From contig JBJELB010000015.1 of NCBI GenBank assembly GCA_051878935.1, positions 4,388-68,387 of the forward strand: a stretch of DNA of 64,000 nt. The letters are read 5' to 3'. Source of the stretch: CANQDT01 sp051878935. Lineage in GTDB: Bacteria > Bacillota > Clostridia > Lachnospirales > Lachnospiraceae. Position numbers and translations under genes: made by a program. The notes under the pieces are model-generated. The model was not told the DNA's origin, ran no database searches, and saw nothing but the letters and a program-made list of their open reading frames with translations. This document shows, piece after piece, positions 17,004 through 26,098 of the stretch. Position 1 is the first letter of the stretch. Every line of letters begins with the position of its first letter.

Positions 17004-18557
17004 TTACTTCGCAAAATCGGTTACACGCGACTCACGGATTAAGCTTACTTTAATATGTCCCGGGTATTCCATCTCATTTTCTATACGATTTGAAATATCT
17101 CGTGCAAGTAAGACCATATCTGCGTCACTAACCTGTTCTGGAACTACCATAACACGAATTTCACGACCTGCCTGAATAGCAAAAGTTTTATCTACGCCCT
17201 TGAAGGAATCGCCGATTTCCTCCAATTGTTTTAATCTTGTTGTATAAGAGTCTAATGTTTCTCTGCGAGCACCCGGTCTGGCAGCAGAAATCGCATCTGC
17301 AGCCTGGACGATCCATGCTATCTGGGATTCCGGCTCAACATCACCATGATGGGAATGTACCGCATTAATCACTGTTTTTGATTCTTTGTATTTCTTACAA
17401 AGATCCACTCCAATCTCAATATGAGATCCCTCAATTTCATGGTCAATGGATTTACCAATATCATGTAATAAACCTGCTCGCTTCGCCAAACGAATATCCA
17501 GTCCCAATTCTCCGGCCAAAAGTCCACACAAGTGGGCGACTTCAACAGAATGCTTCAAAGCGTTCTGACCATAACTGGTTCTGAATTTCATCTTACCTAA
17601 CAAACGAATGAGTTCCGGATGAATGCCCGGCACTCCAACCTCAAGTGCAGCTGCTTCTCCTTCCTCACGCATCATTGTTTCAACTTCTTTTTGGGCTTTT
17701 TCAACAGTTTCTTCAATTCTTGCCGGATGAATACGGCCATCAATGATCAGTTTCTCTAAAGCCAGTCTCGCAACCTCTCTGCGGACCGGATCAAAGCTGG
17801 ATAATACGACTGCTTCCGGAGTATCATCAATAATCAGCTCAACACCTGTCAGAGTCTCAAGTGTTCGGATATTACGTCCTTCACGACCAATAATACGTCC
17901 CTTCATCTCATCATTCGGCAACTGTACCAACGTAATCGTCGCTTCCGCAACATGATCCGCTGCACATTTCTGAATCGCAGTAATCACGATTTCTTTTGCC
18001 TTTTTACCAGCCTCTTCTTTTGCCCTTGTCTCTAATTCCTTTACAAGAACTGCTGTCTCATGTTTTACTTCATCCTCAACTGTCTTCAATAAATATTCTT
18101 TTGCTTGTTCAGAGGTTAATCCAGAAATACGTTCTAGTTCCTGTTGACGTTTCAGAATCAGTTCCTGTACAAGTTCTTTTTCTTTCTCAAGCTCTGCTTC
18201 ACGAACATTCATCTTGGCTTCTCTTTTCTCAAGAGTCTCTGACTTGCGTTCGATTGCTTCTTCCTTGTTCAGAACACGCTTCTCGTAACGTTGCAATTCA
18301 TTTCTGCGTTCCTTTGTCTCTTTCTCAAACTCATTCTTTGCCTTGATGGATTCTTCCTTCGCTTCCAAAAGAGCTTCACGCTTCTTTGCTTCAGCAGTAC
18401 GAACTCCATCATCTATAATCTCACGCGCCTTTTCTTCTGCGCTTCCAATTTTCGCTTCCACAATTTTCTTGCGATAAGCATTGCAGATAACCCAGGTCAA
18501 AGGTACGGCTATGATTAACGTAATGAGTACAGCAATAACTACAGTTAAAATCGCCAC
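17004..18557 (-). CDS. rny: Ribonuclease Y
   Basis: A 517-residue membrane-anchored endoribonuclease that starts mRNA decay in Firmicutes. An N-terminal transmembrane helix (residues 3-25) is followed by a long coiled coil rich in Glu/Lys/Arg (about 30-200), a KH RNA-binding domain (KGRIIGREGRNIRTLE) and an HD domain with the catalytic HDIGKSID. The end matches the family (VIRESRAVDYAK-like; here RESRVTDFAK). Its own promoter lies at 18613-18641. Length is the family norm. Confidence 0.97.
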   Translation of the reverse strand: MAILTVVIAVLITLIIAVPLTWVICNAYRKKIVEAKIGSAEEKAREIIDDGVRTAEAKKREALLEAKEESIKAKNEFEKETKERRNELQRYEKRVLNKEEAIERKSETLEKREAKMNVREAELEKEKELVQELILKRQQELERISGLTSEQAKEYLLKTVEDEVKHETAVLVKELETRAKEEAGKKAKEIVITAIQKCAADHVAEATITLVQLPNDEMKGRIIGREGRNIRTLETLTGVELIIDDTPEAVVLSSFDPVRREVARLALEKLIIDGRIHPARIEETVEKAQKEVETMMREEGEAAALEVGVPGIHPELIRLLGKMKFRTSYGQNALKHSVEVAHLCGLLAGELGLDIRLAKRAGLLHDIGKSIDHEIEGSHIEIGVDLCKKYKESKTVINAVHSHHGDVEPESQIAWIVQAADAISAARPGARRETLDSYTTRLKQLEEIGDSFKGVDKTFAIQAGREIRVMVVPEQVSDADMVLLARDISNRIENEMEYPGHIKVSLIRESRVTDFAK

Positions 18558-18612
18558 AGGAGCACCTCCTTATTTAGTTTTCATTGTACATAATACATAA
18601 TACAACTATCTT

Positions 18613-18641
18613 ATTCTATACTTAGATACTGTAATTGTCAA
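18613..18641 (-). promoter_or_regulatory. Promoter of rny
   Basis: On the minus strand a consensus TTGACA (18636-18641), a 17-base spacer and TAGAAT (18613-18618). It lies directly after the recX stop codon, making rny independent of recA-recX. Confidence 0.7.
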
Positions 18642-18646
18642 GTACT

Positions 18647-19249
18647 TTACAGATTCTGGTACGCGCGAATCGCTCCCTGAATATCACTGTATTGATATCC
18701 CTTTCGCATAAAATAGGCATATTGTTTTGACAGTTCCCTCTCATCCAGTGTTTTACCCTTCAATCGTTTTGCAACCAGTCCTTCCAGACCGGTACAATCC
18801 TCTAAATTCATCTCCTCAACAACATTGGTAATCTGCTCCGGTACTAACCCCTTTAACTGAAGTTCATATTGCATCTGCCGAATACTGCGCTTCTTATGAT
18901 AAACTTCCAAATACCTTCTGATGTATGCATCATCATCCAGATAATGATACTTTTGCAGGAAAGCCACAATCTCATCCGAAACACGCTGTGGATAGCCTTC
19001 CTTTTCCAGTTGCTGCTTCATCTGGGAAACAGTTCGCTCTTTATATTCTATCAAATATAAGGCTCGATTCTTGCCGCGAGGTAATAAGATATCTTTTTCT
19101 ATCGAAGACACCGTCTCCGATGTAATCTCACAACCTTCTTCAAGATGAAACTTCTGAATTTCCTTATAATACAGAGTAAAGGCATACATCTCGTCGATGT
19201 ATACCTTTCTCTTTCCTTTACTTATCGCTTCAATACAAGTAATGTTCAT
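18647..19249 (-). CDS. recX: RecX regulator of RecA
   Basis: A 200-residue helical protein built from RecX-type three-helix repeats, with YLDDDAYIRRYLE and YELQLKGL..EQI as the most conserved parts. RecX binds within the RecA filament groove and limits its growth. The start lies one base after the recA stop, with GAGG inside the end of recA, so the two are co-translated, and SOS induction of recA would also raise recX. The N-terminal YIDEMYAFTLYYKEIQKF region is present and the length is normal for Firmicute RecX. Confidence 0.9.
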   Translation of the reverse strand: MNITCIEAISKGKRKVYIDEMYAFTLYYKEIQKFHLEEGCEITSETVSSIEKDILLPRGKNRALYLIEYKERTVSQMKQQLEKEGYPQRVSDEIVAFLQKYHYLDDDAYIRRYLEVYHKKRSIRQMQYELQLKGLVPEQITNVVEEMNLEDCTGLEGLVAKRLKGKTLDERELSKQYAYFMRKGYQYSDIQGAIRAYQNL

Positions 19250-19250
19250 T

Positions 19251-20321
19251 TTATTTTTCCTCTGGGGTTTCTGCCAAAGCAGCCGCTACATCAGCAGGCA
19301 TCTCTTCTGCTTCCTCCTGTGCATTTGGCTTTACTAATAATTTTTCGCGAATCATGCTATCCAGTTTCTTGGCAATCTCCGGATTGTCTGTCAGAAACTG
19401 TTTGGCATTCTCACGACCTTGTCCAATCTTATTTCCTTCGTAGGCATACCATGCCCCGCTCTTGTTCACAGCACCGATTTCCACAGCTAAATCTAAAATA
19501 TCACCTTCTGTAGAAATTCCCTTACCAAACATAATATCAAATTCTGCTTCTTTAAAAGGAGGTGCCACTTTATTCTTCACTACTTTGACACGAGTATGGT
19601 TACCAACGATTTCTCCGCCTTGTTTCAGTGCTTCTACCCGTCTGACATCCAAACGGACGGATGAGTAAAACTTCAAGGCACGTCCACCGGTCGTCGTCTC
19701 CGGATTACCAAACATGATACCAACCTTTTCACGAAGCTGGTTAATAAATACCACGACACAATTCGACTTACTAATGACTGCTGTCAGTTTTCGAAGTGCC
19801 TGAGACATCAGACGCGCGTGTAAACCAACATGGGAGTCACCCATCTCGCCATCAATCTCTGCTTTCGGTACTAGGGCTGCAACCGAGTCAACAATAATAA
19901 TATCGACTGCACCGGAACGTACCATCGTCTCTGTAATCTCCAAGGCTTGTTCTCCGTTATCCGGCTGTGAAATGTATAAATCATTAATATCAACGCCAAT
20001 ATTCTTCGCATAAACAGGATCCAATGCATGCTCCGCATCAATAAATCCTGCGATACCGCCCTGTTTCTGCACCTCTGCAATCATATGAAGCGCAACCGTA
20101 GTCTTACCTGAGGATTCAGGTCCGTAAATCTCTACAATACGACCCCTTGGAATACCACCGACGCCCAATGCAATATCCAGGCTGAGAGACCCTGTGGAAA
20201 TCGCTTCCACATTCATATTAACTGCTGTTTCTCCAAGCTTCATAACAGCACCTTTTCCGTAATGTCTTTCAATCTGTGAAAGTGCCGCTTCCAGTGCTTT
20301 TTGCTTCTCTTCTTTACCCAT
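19251..20321 (-). CDS. recA: Recombinase RecA
   Basis: A complete 356-residue RecA. Walker A is GPESSGKT (residues 67-74); the MAW motif and DNA-binding loops are present (ALRKLTAVISKSNCVVVFINQLREK, and loop 2 near GNPETTTGGRALKF). It drives strand exchange and LexA self-cleavage. The C-terminal tail is acidic (EEAEEMPADVAAALAETPEEK), as usual. A LexA-type box overlaps the -35 element of its promoter. It lies in the order cinA, recA, recX. Confidence 0.98.
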   Translation of the reverse strand: MGKEEKQKALEAALSQIERHYGKGAVMKLGETAVNMNVEAISTGSLSLDIALGVGGIPRGRIVEIYGPESSGKTTVALHMIAEVQKQGGIAGFIDAEHALDPVYAKNIGVDINDLYISQPDNGEQALEITETMVRSGAVDIIIVDSVAALVPKAEIDGEMGDSHVGLHARLMSQALRKLTAVISKSNCVVVFINQLREKVGIMFGNPETTTGGRALKFYSSVRLDVRRVEALKQGGEIVGNHTRVKVVKNKVAPPFKEAEFDIMFGKGISTEGDILDLAVEIGAVNKSGAWYAYEGNKIGQGRENAKQFLTDNPEIAKKLDSMIREKLLVKPNAQEEAEEMPADVAAALAETPEEK

Positions 20322-20363
20322 TTATGTAATCTCCTCTTCTAAATCATCTTGTTCCATATGCCG

Positions 20364-20392
20364 AGTATATCATATTTCCGTTAATCGAACAA
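20364..20392 (-). promoter_or_regulatory. Promoter of recA
   Basis: On the minus strand TTGTTC (20387-20392), a 17-base spacer and TATACT (20364-20369). The -35 hexamer lies inside the LexA-type box, so repressor binding would block polymerase. Confidence 0.65.
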
Positions 20393-20399
20393 GTGTTTT
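20386..20399. promoter_or_regulatory. LexA (SOS) box of recA
   Basis: CGAACAAGTGTTTT matches the Firmicute LexA/DinR consensus CGAAC-RNRY-GTTYG at all but the last base, and also the GAAC-N4-GTTT form. Its position over the -35 element supports SOS control. LexA itself is not in this window. Confidence 0.75.
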
Positions 20400-20453
20400 C
20401 TTTTTTAAATTTTCTTTAAACAGAGATTACCATATGTTTACATTTTTGTCAAT

Positions 20454-21692
20454 CTAATCTTGCAATTCCTCTCTCAATACAACTAAGGCCTTCTGTACCG
20501 CTGCCTCTCGTACCTTCTTTCGGTTCCCGATAAAATGATACTCTTGTGCATATACTCTCTCGTCCGTTGCACAGCCAATATAAACCAGTCCAACCGGTTT
20601 CTCATCCGTTCCGCCACCCGGTCCGGCTATCCCCGTTACCGAAATAGCAATATCTGCTCCGGCTTGCGCGAGTGCTCCCTGCGCCATCTCTTTTGCGGTC
20701 TGTCCGGACACTGCACCATACCGCTCCAGTGTATCAGGTGAGACATGAATGGCACGTTGCTTTGCTTCATTCGCATACGTTACAAAGCCCTGATGAAATA
20801 CTTCCGATGCTCCGGGCACATTGGTCAGTCGTCCGGCTATCATCCCACCGGTACAGGATTCTGCAAATGTAACTGTTATGTTCTGTTCCTTGAGTTTCTC
20901 TACCAGAGCCTGTTCCAGAGTAACCTCCTCTGAGGTCGTAAAGATATGAGTCCCAAACCGTTTCTTTAATTCTGCAACGACCGGCTGTACCAGCATCTTA
21001 CCTTTTTCTTCACTTTCTGCCATTGCTGTCACACGTAAATGAACTTCCCCCGTTTTAGCATATGGCGCAACGGTAGGATTGGTCATACCGGTAATCAAAT
21101 CATCCGCCATGGTAGCAGCCACACTTTCTGTGATACCAACCATTTTAACCATTTCTGTATATAGCGCCCCCGGCTGCAGACTCTTTAAATATGATTTCAA
21201 GGAATTCTGATACATCGGAATACACTCATTTGGAGGACCAGGCAGCAACGCAATTCGTTTTCCATCCTTCTCCAGGACCATACCGGGTGCTGTTCCATTC
21301 GGATTATGCATAATCCATGCACCTTCCGGAATCATTGCCTGTTTCCAGTTATTCTCTGTTGCGTTAGCGATTCCCATCCGTTTAAAATAGGCTTCCAGTT
21401 CCGCAACAACGGTCTCATCCCGGTATAGTGACAGGCCCAGACAATCAGCTGCTACTTCTTTTGATAAATCATCCGGTGTCGGTCCCAAACCACCGGTCAT
21501 AATCACCATATCCGAACGTTCCAGCGCCATCTTCAGTGCTTCCTTCAAACGTCCCTCATTATCGCCAACCGTCGTTTGATAATAGACCGATATGCCAAGC
21601 AATGCCAGCTGTTCTGAGAGATAGCTGGCATTGGTGTTTACAATATTTCCTAACAGGATTTCTGTTCCAACGGATATTAATTCAACAATCAT
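20454..21692 (-). CDS. cinA: CinA-family protein (competence/damage-inducible)
   Basis: A 412-residue two-domain protein. The N-terminal MoCF-like domain (residues 1-170) has SVGTEILLGNIVNTNASYLSEQL and MTGGLGPTPDD. The C-terminal CinA domain (about 250-412) has AESCTGGMIAGRLTNVPGAS and GIAGPGG, the amidase active site of PncC-type nicotinamide mononucleotide deamidases. Proteins of this type recycle NMN and, in competent bacteria, are co-transcribed with recA. The stop is 130 bases before the recA start, and the start overlaps pgsA by four bases. Confidence 0.92.
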   Translation of the reverse strand: MIVELISVGTEILLGNIVNTNASYLSEQLALLGISVYYQTTVGDNEGRLKEALKMALERSDMVIMTGGLGPTPDDLSKEVAADCLGLSLYRDETVVAELEAYFKRMGIANATENNWKQAMIPEGAWIMHNPNGTAPGMVLEKDGKRIALLPGPPNECIPMYQNSLKSYLKSLQPGALYTEMVKMVGITESVAATMADDLITGMTNPTVAPYAKTGEVHLRVTAMAESEEKGKMLVQPVVAELKKRFGTHIFTTSEEVTLEQALVEKLKEQNITVTFAESCTGGMIAGRLTNVPGASEVFHQGFVTYANEAKQRAIHVSPDTLERYGAVSGQTAKEMAQGALAQAGADIAISVTGIAGPGGGTDEKPVGLVYIGCATDERVYAQEYHFIGNRKKVREAAVQKALVVLREELQD

Positions 21693-22234
21693 TTCTGTGT
21701 ACCTTCTGTCAATATTTGCTTATTTTTATAAATATAATCAACCAGTGATATAACTGTGAGAACCAGTGCAAGATACACCAATACTTCTGTGATAAAAGCA
21801 ATCCATGTAACATGGATATCAGCAATCAACAGTATCGTTGCCACCATCTGAACAATCGTTTTTACCTTTCCCCATGGACTGGCAGCGATTACAACTCCGT
21901 TATCGGATGCAACCAGGCGAAAACCACTGATAATAAACTCACGTGCAATAATTACGATAACGATCCACGCCGGAATCAACTCCAGTTCGACTAAAGCAAT
22001 TAATGCAGAGCATACCAATAGTTTATCAGCCAAAGGGTCCATAAACTTGCCAAAATCAGTGATCAGATTGTCACGTCTGGCAATATAGCCATCAATGGTA
22101 TCCGTAATGCATGCAGCCACATAAATCACCAATGCAATCCAGTTATGAGCCGGTATCTGCTCCATCATTAAAAAGAACAAAAAAAACGGAATCATACATA
22201 CTCTTAATACTGTCAGTTTATTCGGTAAATTCAT
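21689..22234 (-). CDS. pgsA: CDP-diacylglycerol-glycerol-3-phosphate phosphatidyltransferase
   Basis: A 181-residue membrane enzyme making phosphatidylglycerol phosphate. The CDP-alcohol phosphotransferase motif is complete: D48-G49-x2-A52-R53 then G62-x3-D66-x3-D70. Hydrophobic segments surround it. It overlaps rimO by 17 bases at its start and cinA by four at its end, so the three genes are coupled. Confidence 0.95.
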   Translation of the reverse strand: MNLPNKLTVLRVCMIPFFLFFLMMEQIPAHNWIALVIYVAACITDTIDGYIARRDNLITDFGKFMDPLADKLLVCSALIALVELELIPAWIVIVIIAREFIISGFRLVASDNGVVIAASPWGKVKTIVQMVATILLIADIHVTWIAFITEVLVYLALVLTVISLVDYIYKNKQILTEGTQK

Positions 22235-23558
22235 AGACTACCTCCCCTGTGAGGTCATACTCACTTGCTCCTGTTATCTTTACATTTACGATATCACCCG
22301 ATATCAGTTCTTCCGGTGATGTTACGAACACCGTACCGTCCACCTTAGGCGCATCCATATAAGTTCTGCCAACATAGACATGTTCCTCATACAGATAACC
22401 TTCAATCATAACCGGGTACTGTTTTCCGATTTTTTTCTGATTCTTTTCAAAAGAGATCTCCTGCTGCAATTCCATGATAGCAGCTTTGCGTTGTTCCTTG
22501 ATACTCTCTGAAACCTGGTGGCGGTACTCCGCCGCCGGCGTTCCCTCTTCAGCAGAATAGGTAAAAGCACCCAGCCGGTCAAACTCCATATCATTAATAA
22601 AATCCAGCAAAGCTTCATGTTCTTCTACTGTTTCACCCGGGAATCCGGTTATCAGCGTTGTCCTGATAGCAATATCCTCCATCGCATCGCGCAATTTGTA
22701 AATAATCTGTTCCAACTGTTTTTTATTGGTTTTACGTCCCATACGCGATAAAATCGTATCTTCGGAATGCTGAATCGGCATATCAATATAATGACAGATT
22801 TTTGGCTCAGAAGCCATCGTCTCAATCAAATCATCATAGATTTCTTCCGGATAACAATACAGGACACGAATCCATTCAATTCCATCGATTCTACACAATT
22901 CTCTTAGTAACCGGTGCAGTGATTTTTCTTTATACAGATCCACTCCGTAAATCGTCGTCTCCTGTGCTACAAGCACCAGTTCTTTCATTCCCTGGGAGGC
23001 GAGATACTCTGCTTCCCGAATCAGCTGTTCCATTGGAATACTGCGATATGTGCCACGCAGTTTCGGTATAATGCAATAGGTGCAATGCTTATCACAGCCT
23101 TCTGCGATTTTCATATATGCCATATAACTTCCGGTTGTTACCACACGGGACACCTCAGAAGTATCCGGCAGGAAATTCACGTCCTTATACAAAGAAGACT
23201 TTCCGCCTTCGGCAACTAATTTCAGGGTATCTGCAATCGCTGCATAGCTCGAGGTACCCAGTACCGCATCCACCTCCGGAATTTCCTTCATAATTTCGTC
23301 ACGGTATTCCTCCGCCAGACATCCGGTTACAATTAAACCTTTACAGGAACCTGTCTGCTTATACTGTGCCATCTCAAGAATCGTTTCCACACTTTCTTCT
23401 TTCGCATCATGAATAAAACAACAGGTATTGACCACAATCATATCTGCTTCCGCTTCATTATCAGTAATGGTATACCGGTTTTTTTTCAGCAGTCCAAGCA
23501 TTACCTCACTGTCAACGAGATTCTTATCGCATCCTAATGATACAAAAAATATTTTCAT
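22218..23558 (-). CDS. rimO: Ribosomal protein S12 methylthiotransferase RimO
   Basis: A 446-residue radical SAM enzyme that adds a methylthio group to the conserved Asp of ribosomal protein S12. The N-terminal UPF0004 domain has SLGCDKNLVDSE and the cysteines for the second iron-sulfur cluster (VVNTCCFI, VTGCL). The radical SAM motif is EGCDKHCTYCIIPKLRG (CxxxCxxC). A C-terminal TRAM domain ends the protein. DKNLVDSE and the overall start distinguish RimO from MiaB. It overlaps folD by four bases. Confidence 0.95.
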   Translation of the reverse strand: MKIFFVSLGCDKNLVDSEVMLGLLKKNRYTITDNEAEADMIVVNTCCFIHDAKEESVETILEMAQYKQTGSCKGLIVTGCLAEEYRDEIMKEIPEVDAVLGTSSYAAIADTLKLVAEGGKSSLYKDVNFLPDTSEVSRVVTTGSYMAYMKIAEGCDKHCTYCIIPKLRGTYRSIPMEQLIREAEYLASQGMKELVLVAQETTIYGVDLYKEKSLHRLLRELCRIDGIEWIRVLYCYPEEIYDDLIETMASEPKICHYIDMPIQHSEDTILSRMGRKTNKKQLEQIIYKLRDAMEDIAIRTTLITGFPGETVEEHEALLDFINDMEFDRLGAFTYSAEEGTPAAEYRHQVSESIKEQRKAAIMELQQEISFEKNQKKIGKQYPVMIEGYLYEEHVYVGRTYMDAPKVDGTVFVTSPEELISGDIVNVKITGASEYDLTGEVVYEFTE

Positions 23559-24394
23559 AATAAGCCCGCCTCTACGCAGTTATTCATCAACATGGCTATG
23601 GTCATCGGACCAACTCCGCCAGGAACCGGTGTGATTGCTCCCGCAATTGGCTCTACCTTATCAAAATCAACATCTCCGCATAATTTCCCATTCTCCATGC
23701 GGTGAATACCAACATCAATGACAACTGCACCTTCTTTGATATAGGTATCATCAATCATTTTCGGTTTTCCGATGGCAGCTACAACGATGTCTGCTCTCTT
23801 AGTAATTTCTTTTAAATTCTTCGTTCTGGAGTGGCAGGTCGTCACCGTACCGTTTTCCCGTAACAACAACATAGCCATCGGCTTGCCAACGATATTACTT
23901 CGTCCGATGACAACACATTCTTTTCCTTCGATTTCAATCCCGGAACGTTTTAATAACTGAATGACACCTGCCGGTGTACAAGATACAAAGCCCCGTTGTC
24001 CCGTAGACAGAGCTCCAACATTTGCAAGGTGGAACCCATCCACATCTTTTTCTTTTGCTATCGCCTGAGTAATGACATCCTCGTCTATATGTTTCGGAAC
24101 CGGAAGCTGTACCAGAATTCCATTCACCTTATCATTCTGATTCAGTTCATCAATCAATGCCAGTAATTCCTCTTGTGTTGTTTCTTCCGGCAACTCATAT
24201 GATAAAGACTCAATTCCAATGTAAGCACACGCATTTTTCTTATTGCGCACATAAACACTCGACGCCGGATCATTCCCCACCTGAATCACGGCCATCGCAA
24301 ATGTAACACCCTTTGCTTTATAGTCTGCTACCTTTTCCTTCAACTCATCCTTAATCTCTGTTGATATTTTCTTTCCATCAATGATCATTGCCAT
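23555..24394 (-). CDS. folD: Methylenetetrahydrofolate dehydrogenase/cyclohydrolase
   Basis: A 279-residue bifunctional enzyme converting 5,10-methylene-THF to 10-formyl-THF with NADP+. Signatures are YVRNKKNACAYIGI with the catalytic Lys, VNGILVQLPVPKHID, the nucleotide-binding VVIGRSNIVGKPMA and the terminal PVPGGVGPMTIAML. It works in series with fhs, which lies 18 bases upstream, so the pair links formate to methylene-THF and serine via glyA. Insertion of folD-fhs between rimO and ftsK is a local feature of this gene order. Confidence 0.96.
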   Translation of the reverse strand: MAMIIDGKKISTEIKDELKEKVADYKAKGVTFAMAVIQVGNDPASSVYVRNKKNACAYIGIESLSYELPEETTQEELLALIDELNQNDKVNGILVQLPVPKHIDEDVITQAIAKEKDVDGFHLANVGALSTGQRGFVSCTPAGVIQLLKRSGIEIEGKECVVIGRSNIVGKPMAMLLLRENGTVTTCHSRTKNLKEITKRADIVVAAIGKPKMIDDTYIKEGAVVIDVGIHRMENGKLCGDVDFDKVEPIAGAITPVPGGVGPMTIAMLMNNCVEAGLL

Positions 24395-24412
24395 GATATC
24401 TGCCTCTTTTCT

Positions 24413-26083
24413 CTAGAATAAACCTGTAATTTTTCCCGTTTCATCCACATCAATATTTTCCGCTGCCGGTCTTTTCGGGAGTCCCGGCATAGTCATGATT
24501 GCACCGGTAATGGCAACAACAAATCCGGCTCCTGCACTGACATAAACCTCACGAATGTTCACTGTAAATCCTTCCGGTCTTCCCAGCTTAGTCGCGTCAT
24601 CAGAGAGAGAATACTGATTTTTCGCCATACATACCGGCAAGTTACCAAATCCCAATTTCTCAATGCGATCCAAAGCTTTTTTTGCAGCCGGAGAATACGT
24701 AACATCTGCTGCCCCATAGATTTCCTGGGAAATCTTCAGAATCTTATCCTCTAAAGTCAAATCATCTTCATATAACGGCTGGAAGTTGCTCTCCTTCGTT
24801 TCCAATGTACGACAGACTGCTTTCGCAAGCTCCAAACCGCCTTCACCACCTTTTTCCCATACTTCTGCCAGGGCGAACTCACATCCACGTTCTTCACAGA
24901 AATTTTTAACAAATGCCAGTTCTGCTTCTGTGTCAGATACAAAACGGTTTAATGTTACCACAATCGGCACACCATACTTCTTCATATTCTCTATATGCTT
25001 TTCAAGGTTGACAATACCTTTGCTTAATGCTTCCAGATTCTCATTCGTCAGCTGGTCCTTCGGGATGCCACCATTGTATTTTAAAGCGCGGACGGTTGCC
25101 ACGATAACAATAGCATCCGGTTTGAGTCCCGCTTTGCGGCATTTAATATCCAGGAATTTCTCTGCACCCAGATCCGCACCGAAGCCTGCCTCTGTAACAA
25201 GAATATCGGATAATTTTAATCCCATCTTTGTTGCACGCACACTGTTACAACCATGTGCAATATTCGCAAATGGTCCACCATGCACCAACGCCGGCGTATG
25301 CTCTAAGGTCTGAATGATGTTCGGCTTTAATGCATCCTTCAATAAAGCTGCCATGGAACCTACTGCCGTCAAATCTGCTGCCGTCACCGGTTCGCCATCC
25401 ATATTATATGCAACAATAATACGACCAAGGCGTTCCTTCAAATCCTGCATGTCGTTTGCAAGGCACAAAATCGCCATAATCTCTGATGCAACCGAGATAA
25501 CAAAATGATCTTCACGAACAACACCATCCATCTTGCCACCTAAGCCAACAACAATATTACGAAGAACGCGGTCATTCATATCCACACAACGTTTCCATAC
25601 AATCTGGTTGGTATCGATGCGAAGCGGATTTCCCTGCTGAATACTGTTATCCAGCATGGCAGCCAGTAAATTGTTTGCTGAAGTAATGGCATGGAAATCA
25701 CCGGTAAAATGAAGATTTAAATCTTCCATCGGAACGACCTGCGAATATCCGCCTCCTGCAGCACCGCCCTTGATACCAAAGCATGGTCCCAAGGATGGCT
25801 CACGAAGGGCAACAACACACTTCTTGCCCAAAAGGTTTAATGCCTGACTCAAACCGACACTGACGGTCGTTTTTCCTTCTCCTGCCGGAGTAGGATTGAT
25901 CGCAGTTACCAGCACCAGTTTTCCATCCGGCCGGTTTTTCATGCTTTCCATAAACTCATCGGACAACTTAGCTTTGTATTTACCATACAATTCCAAATCA
26001 TCCATCGTAATCCCAATTTTTTCTGCAACCTGTTGAATCGGAAGCAACTCGGCTTCCTGTGCAATCTGTATATCTGTTTTCAT
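24413..26083 (-). CDS. fhs: Formate-tetrahydrofolate ligase
   Basis: A complete 556-residue enzyme that uses ATP to join formate to THF, giving 10-formyl-THF. The P-loop is TPAGEGKT (residues 65-72), followed by SLGPCFGIKGGAAGGGYSQV, the signature of the family. The last region GFVVAITGAIMTMPGLP is typical. It is widespread in anaerobes that use formate for purine and methionine synthesis or in the methyl branch of acetogenesis; no carbonyl branch gene is present here. It is co-directional with folD. Confidence 0.97.
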   Translation of the reverse strand: MKTDIQIAQEAELLPIQQVAEKIGITMDDLELYGKYKAKLSDEFMESMKNRPDGKLVLVTAINPTPAGEGKTTVSVGLSQALNLLGKKCVVALREPSLGPCFGIKGGAAGGGYSQVVPMEDLNLHFTGDFHAITSANNLLAAMLDNSIQQGNPLRIDTNQIVWKRCVDMNDRVLRNIVVGLGGKMDGVVREDHFVISVASEIMAILCLANDMQDLKERLGRIIVAYNMDGEPVTAADLTAVGSMAALLKDALKPNIIQTLEHTPALVHGGPFANIAHGCNSVRATKMGLKLSDILVTEAGFGADLGAEKFLDIKCRKAGLKPDAIVIVATVRALKYNGGIPKDQLTNENLEALSKGIVNLEKHIENMKKYGVPIVVTLNRFVSDTEAELAFVKNFCEERGCEFALAEVWEKGGEGGLELAKAVCRTLETKESNFQPLYEDDLTLEDKILKISQEIYGAADVTYSPAAKKALDRIEKLGFGNLPVCMAKNQYSLSDDATKLGRPEGFTVNIREVYVSAGAGFVVAITGAIMTMPGLPKRPAAENIDVDETGKITGLF

Positions 26084-26098
26084 CCTTTTCTCCTTTTT

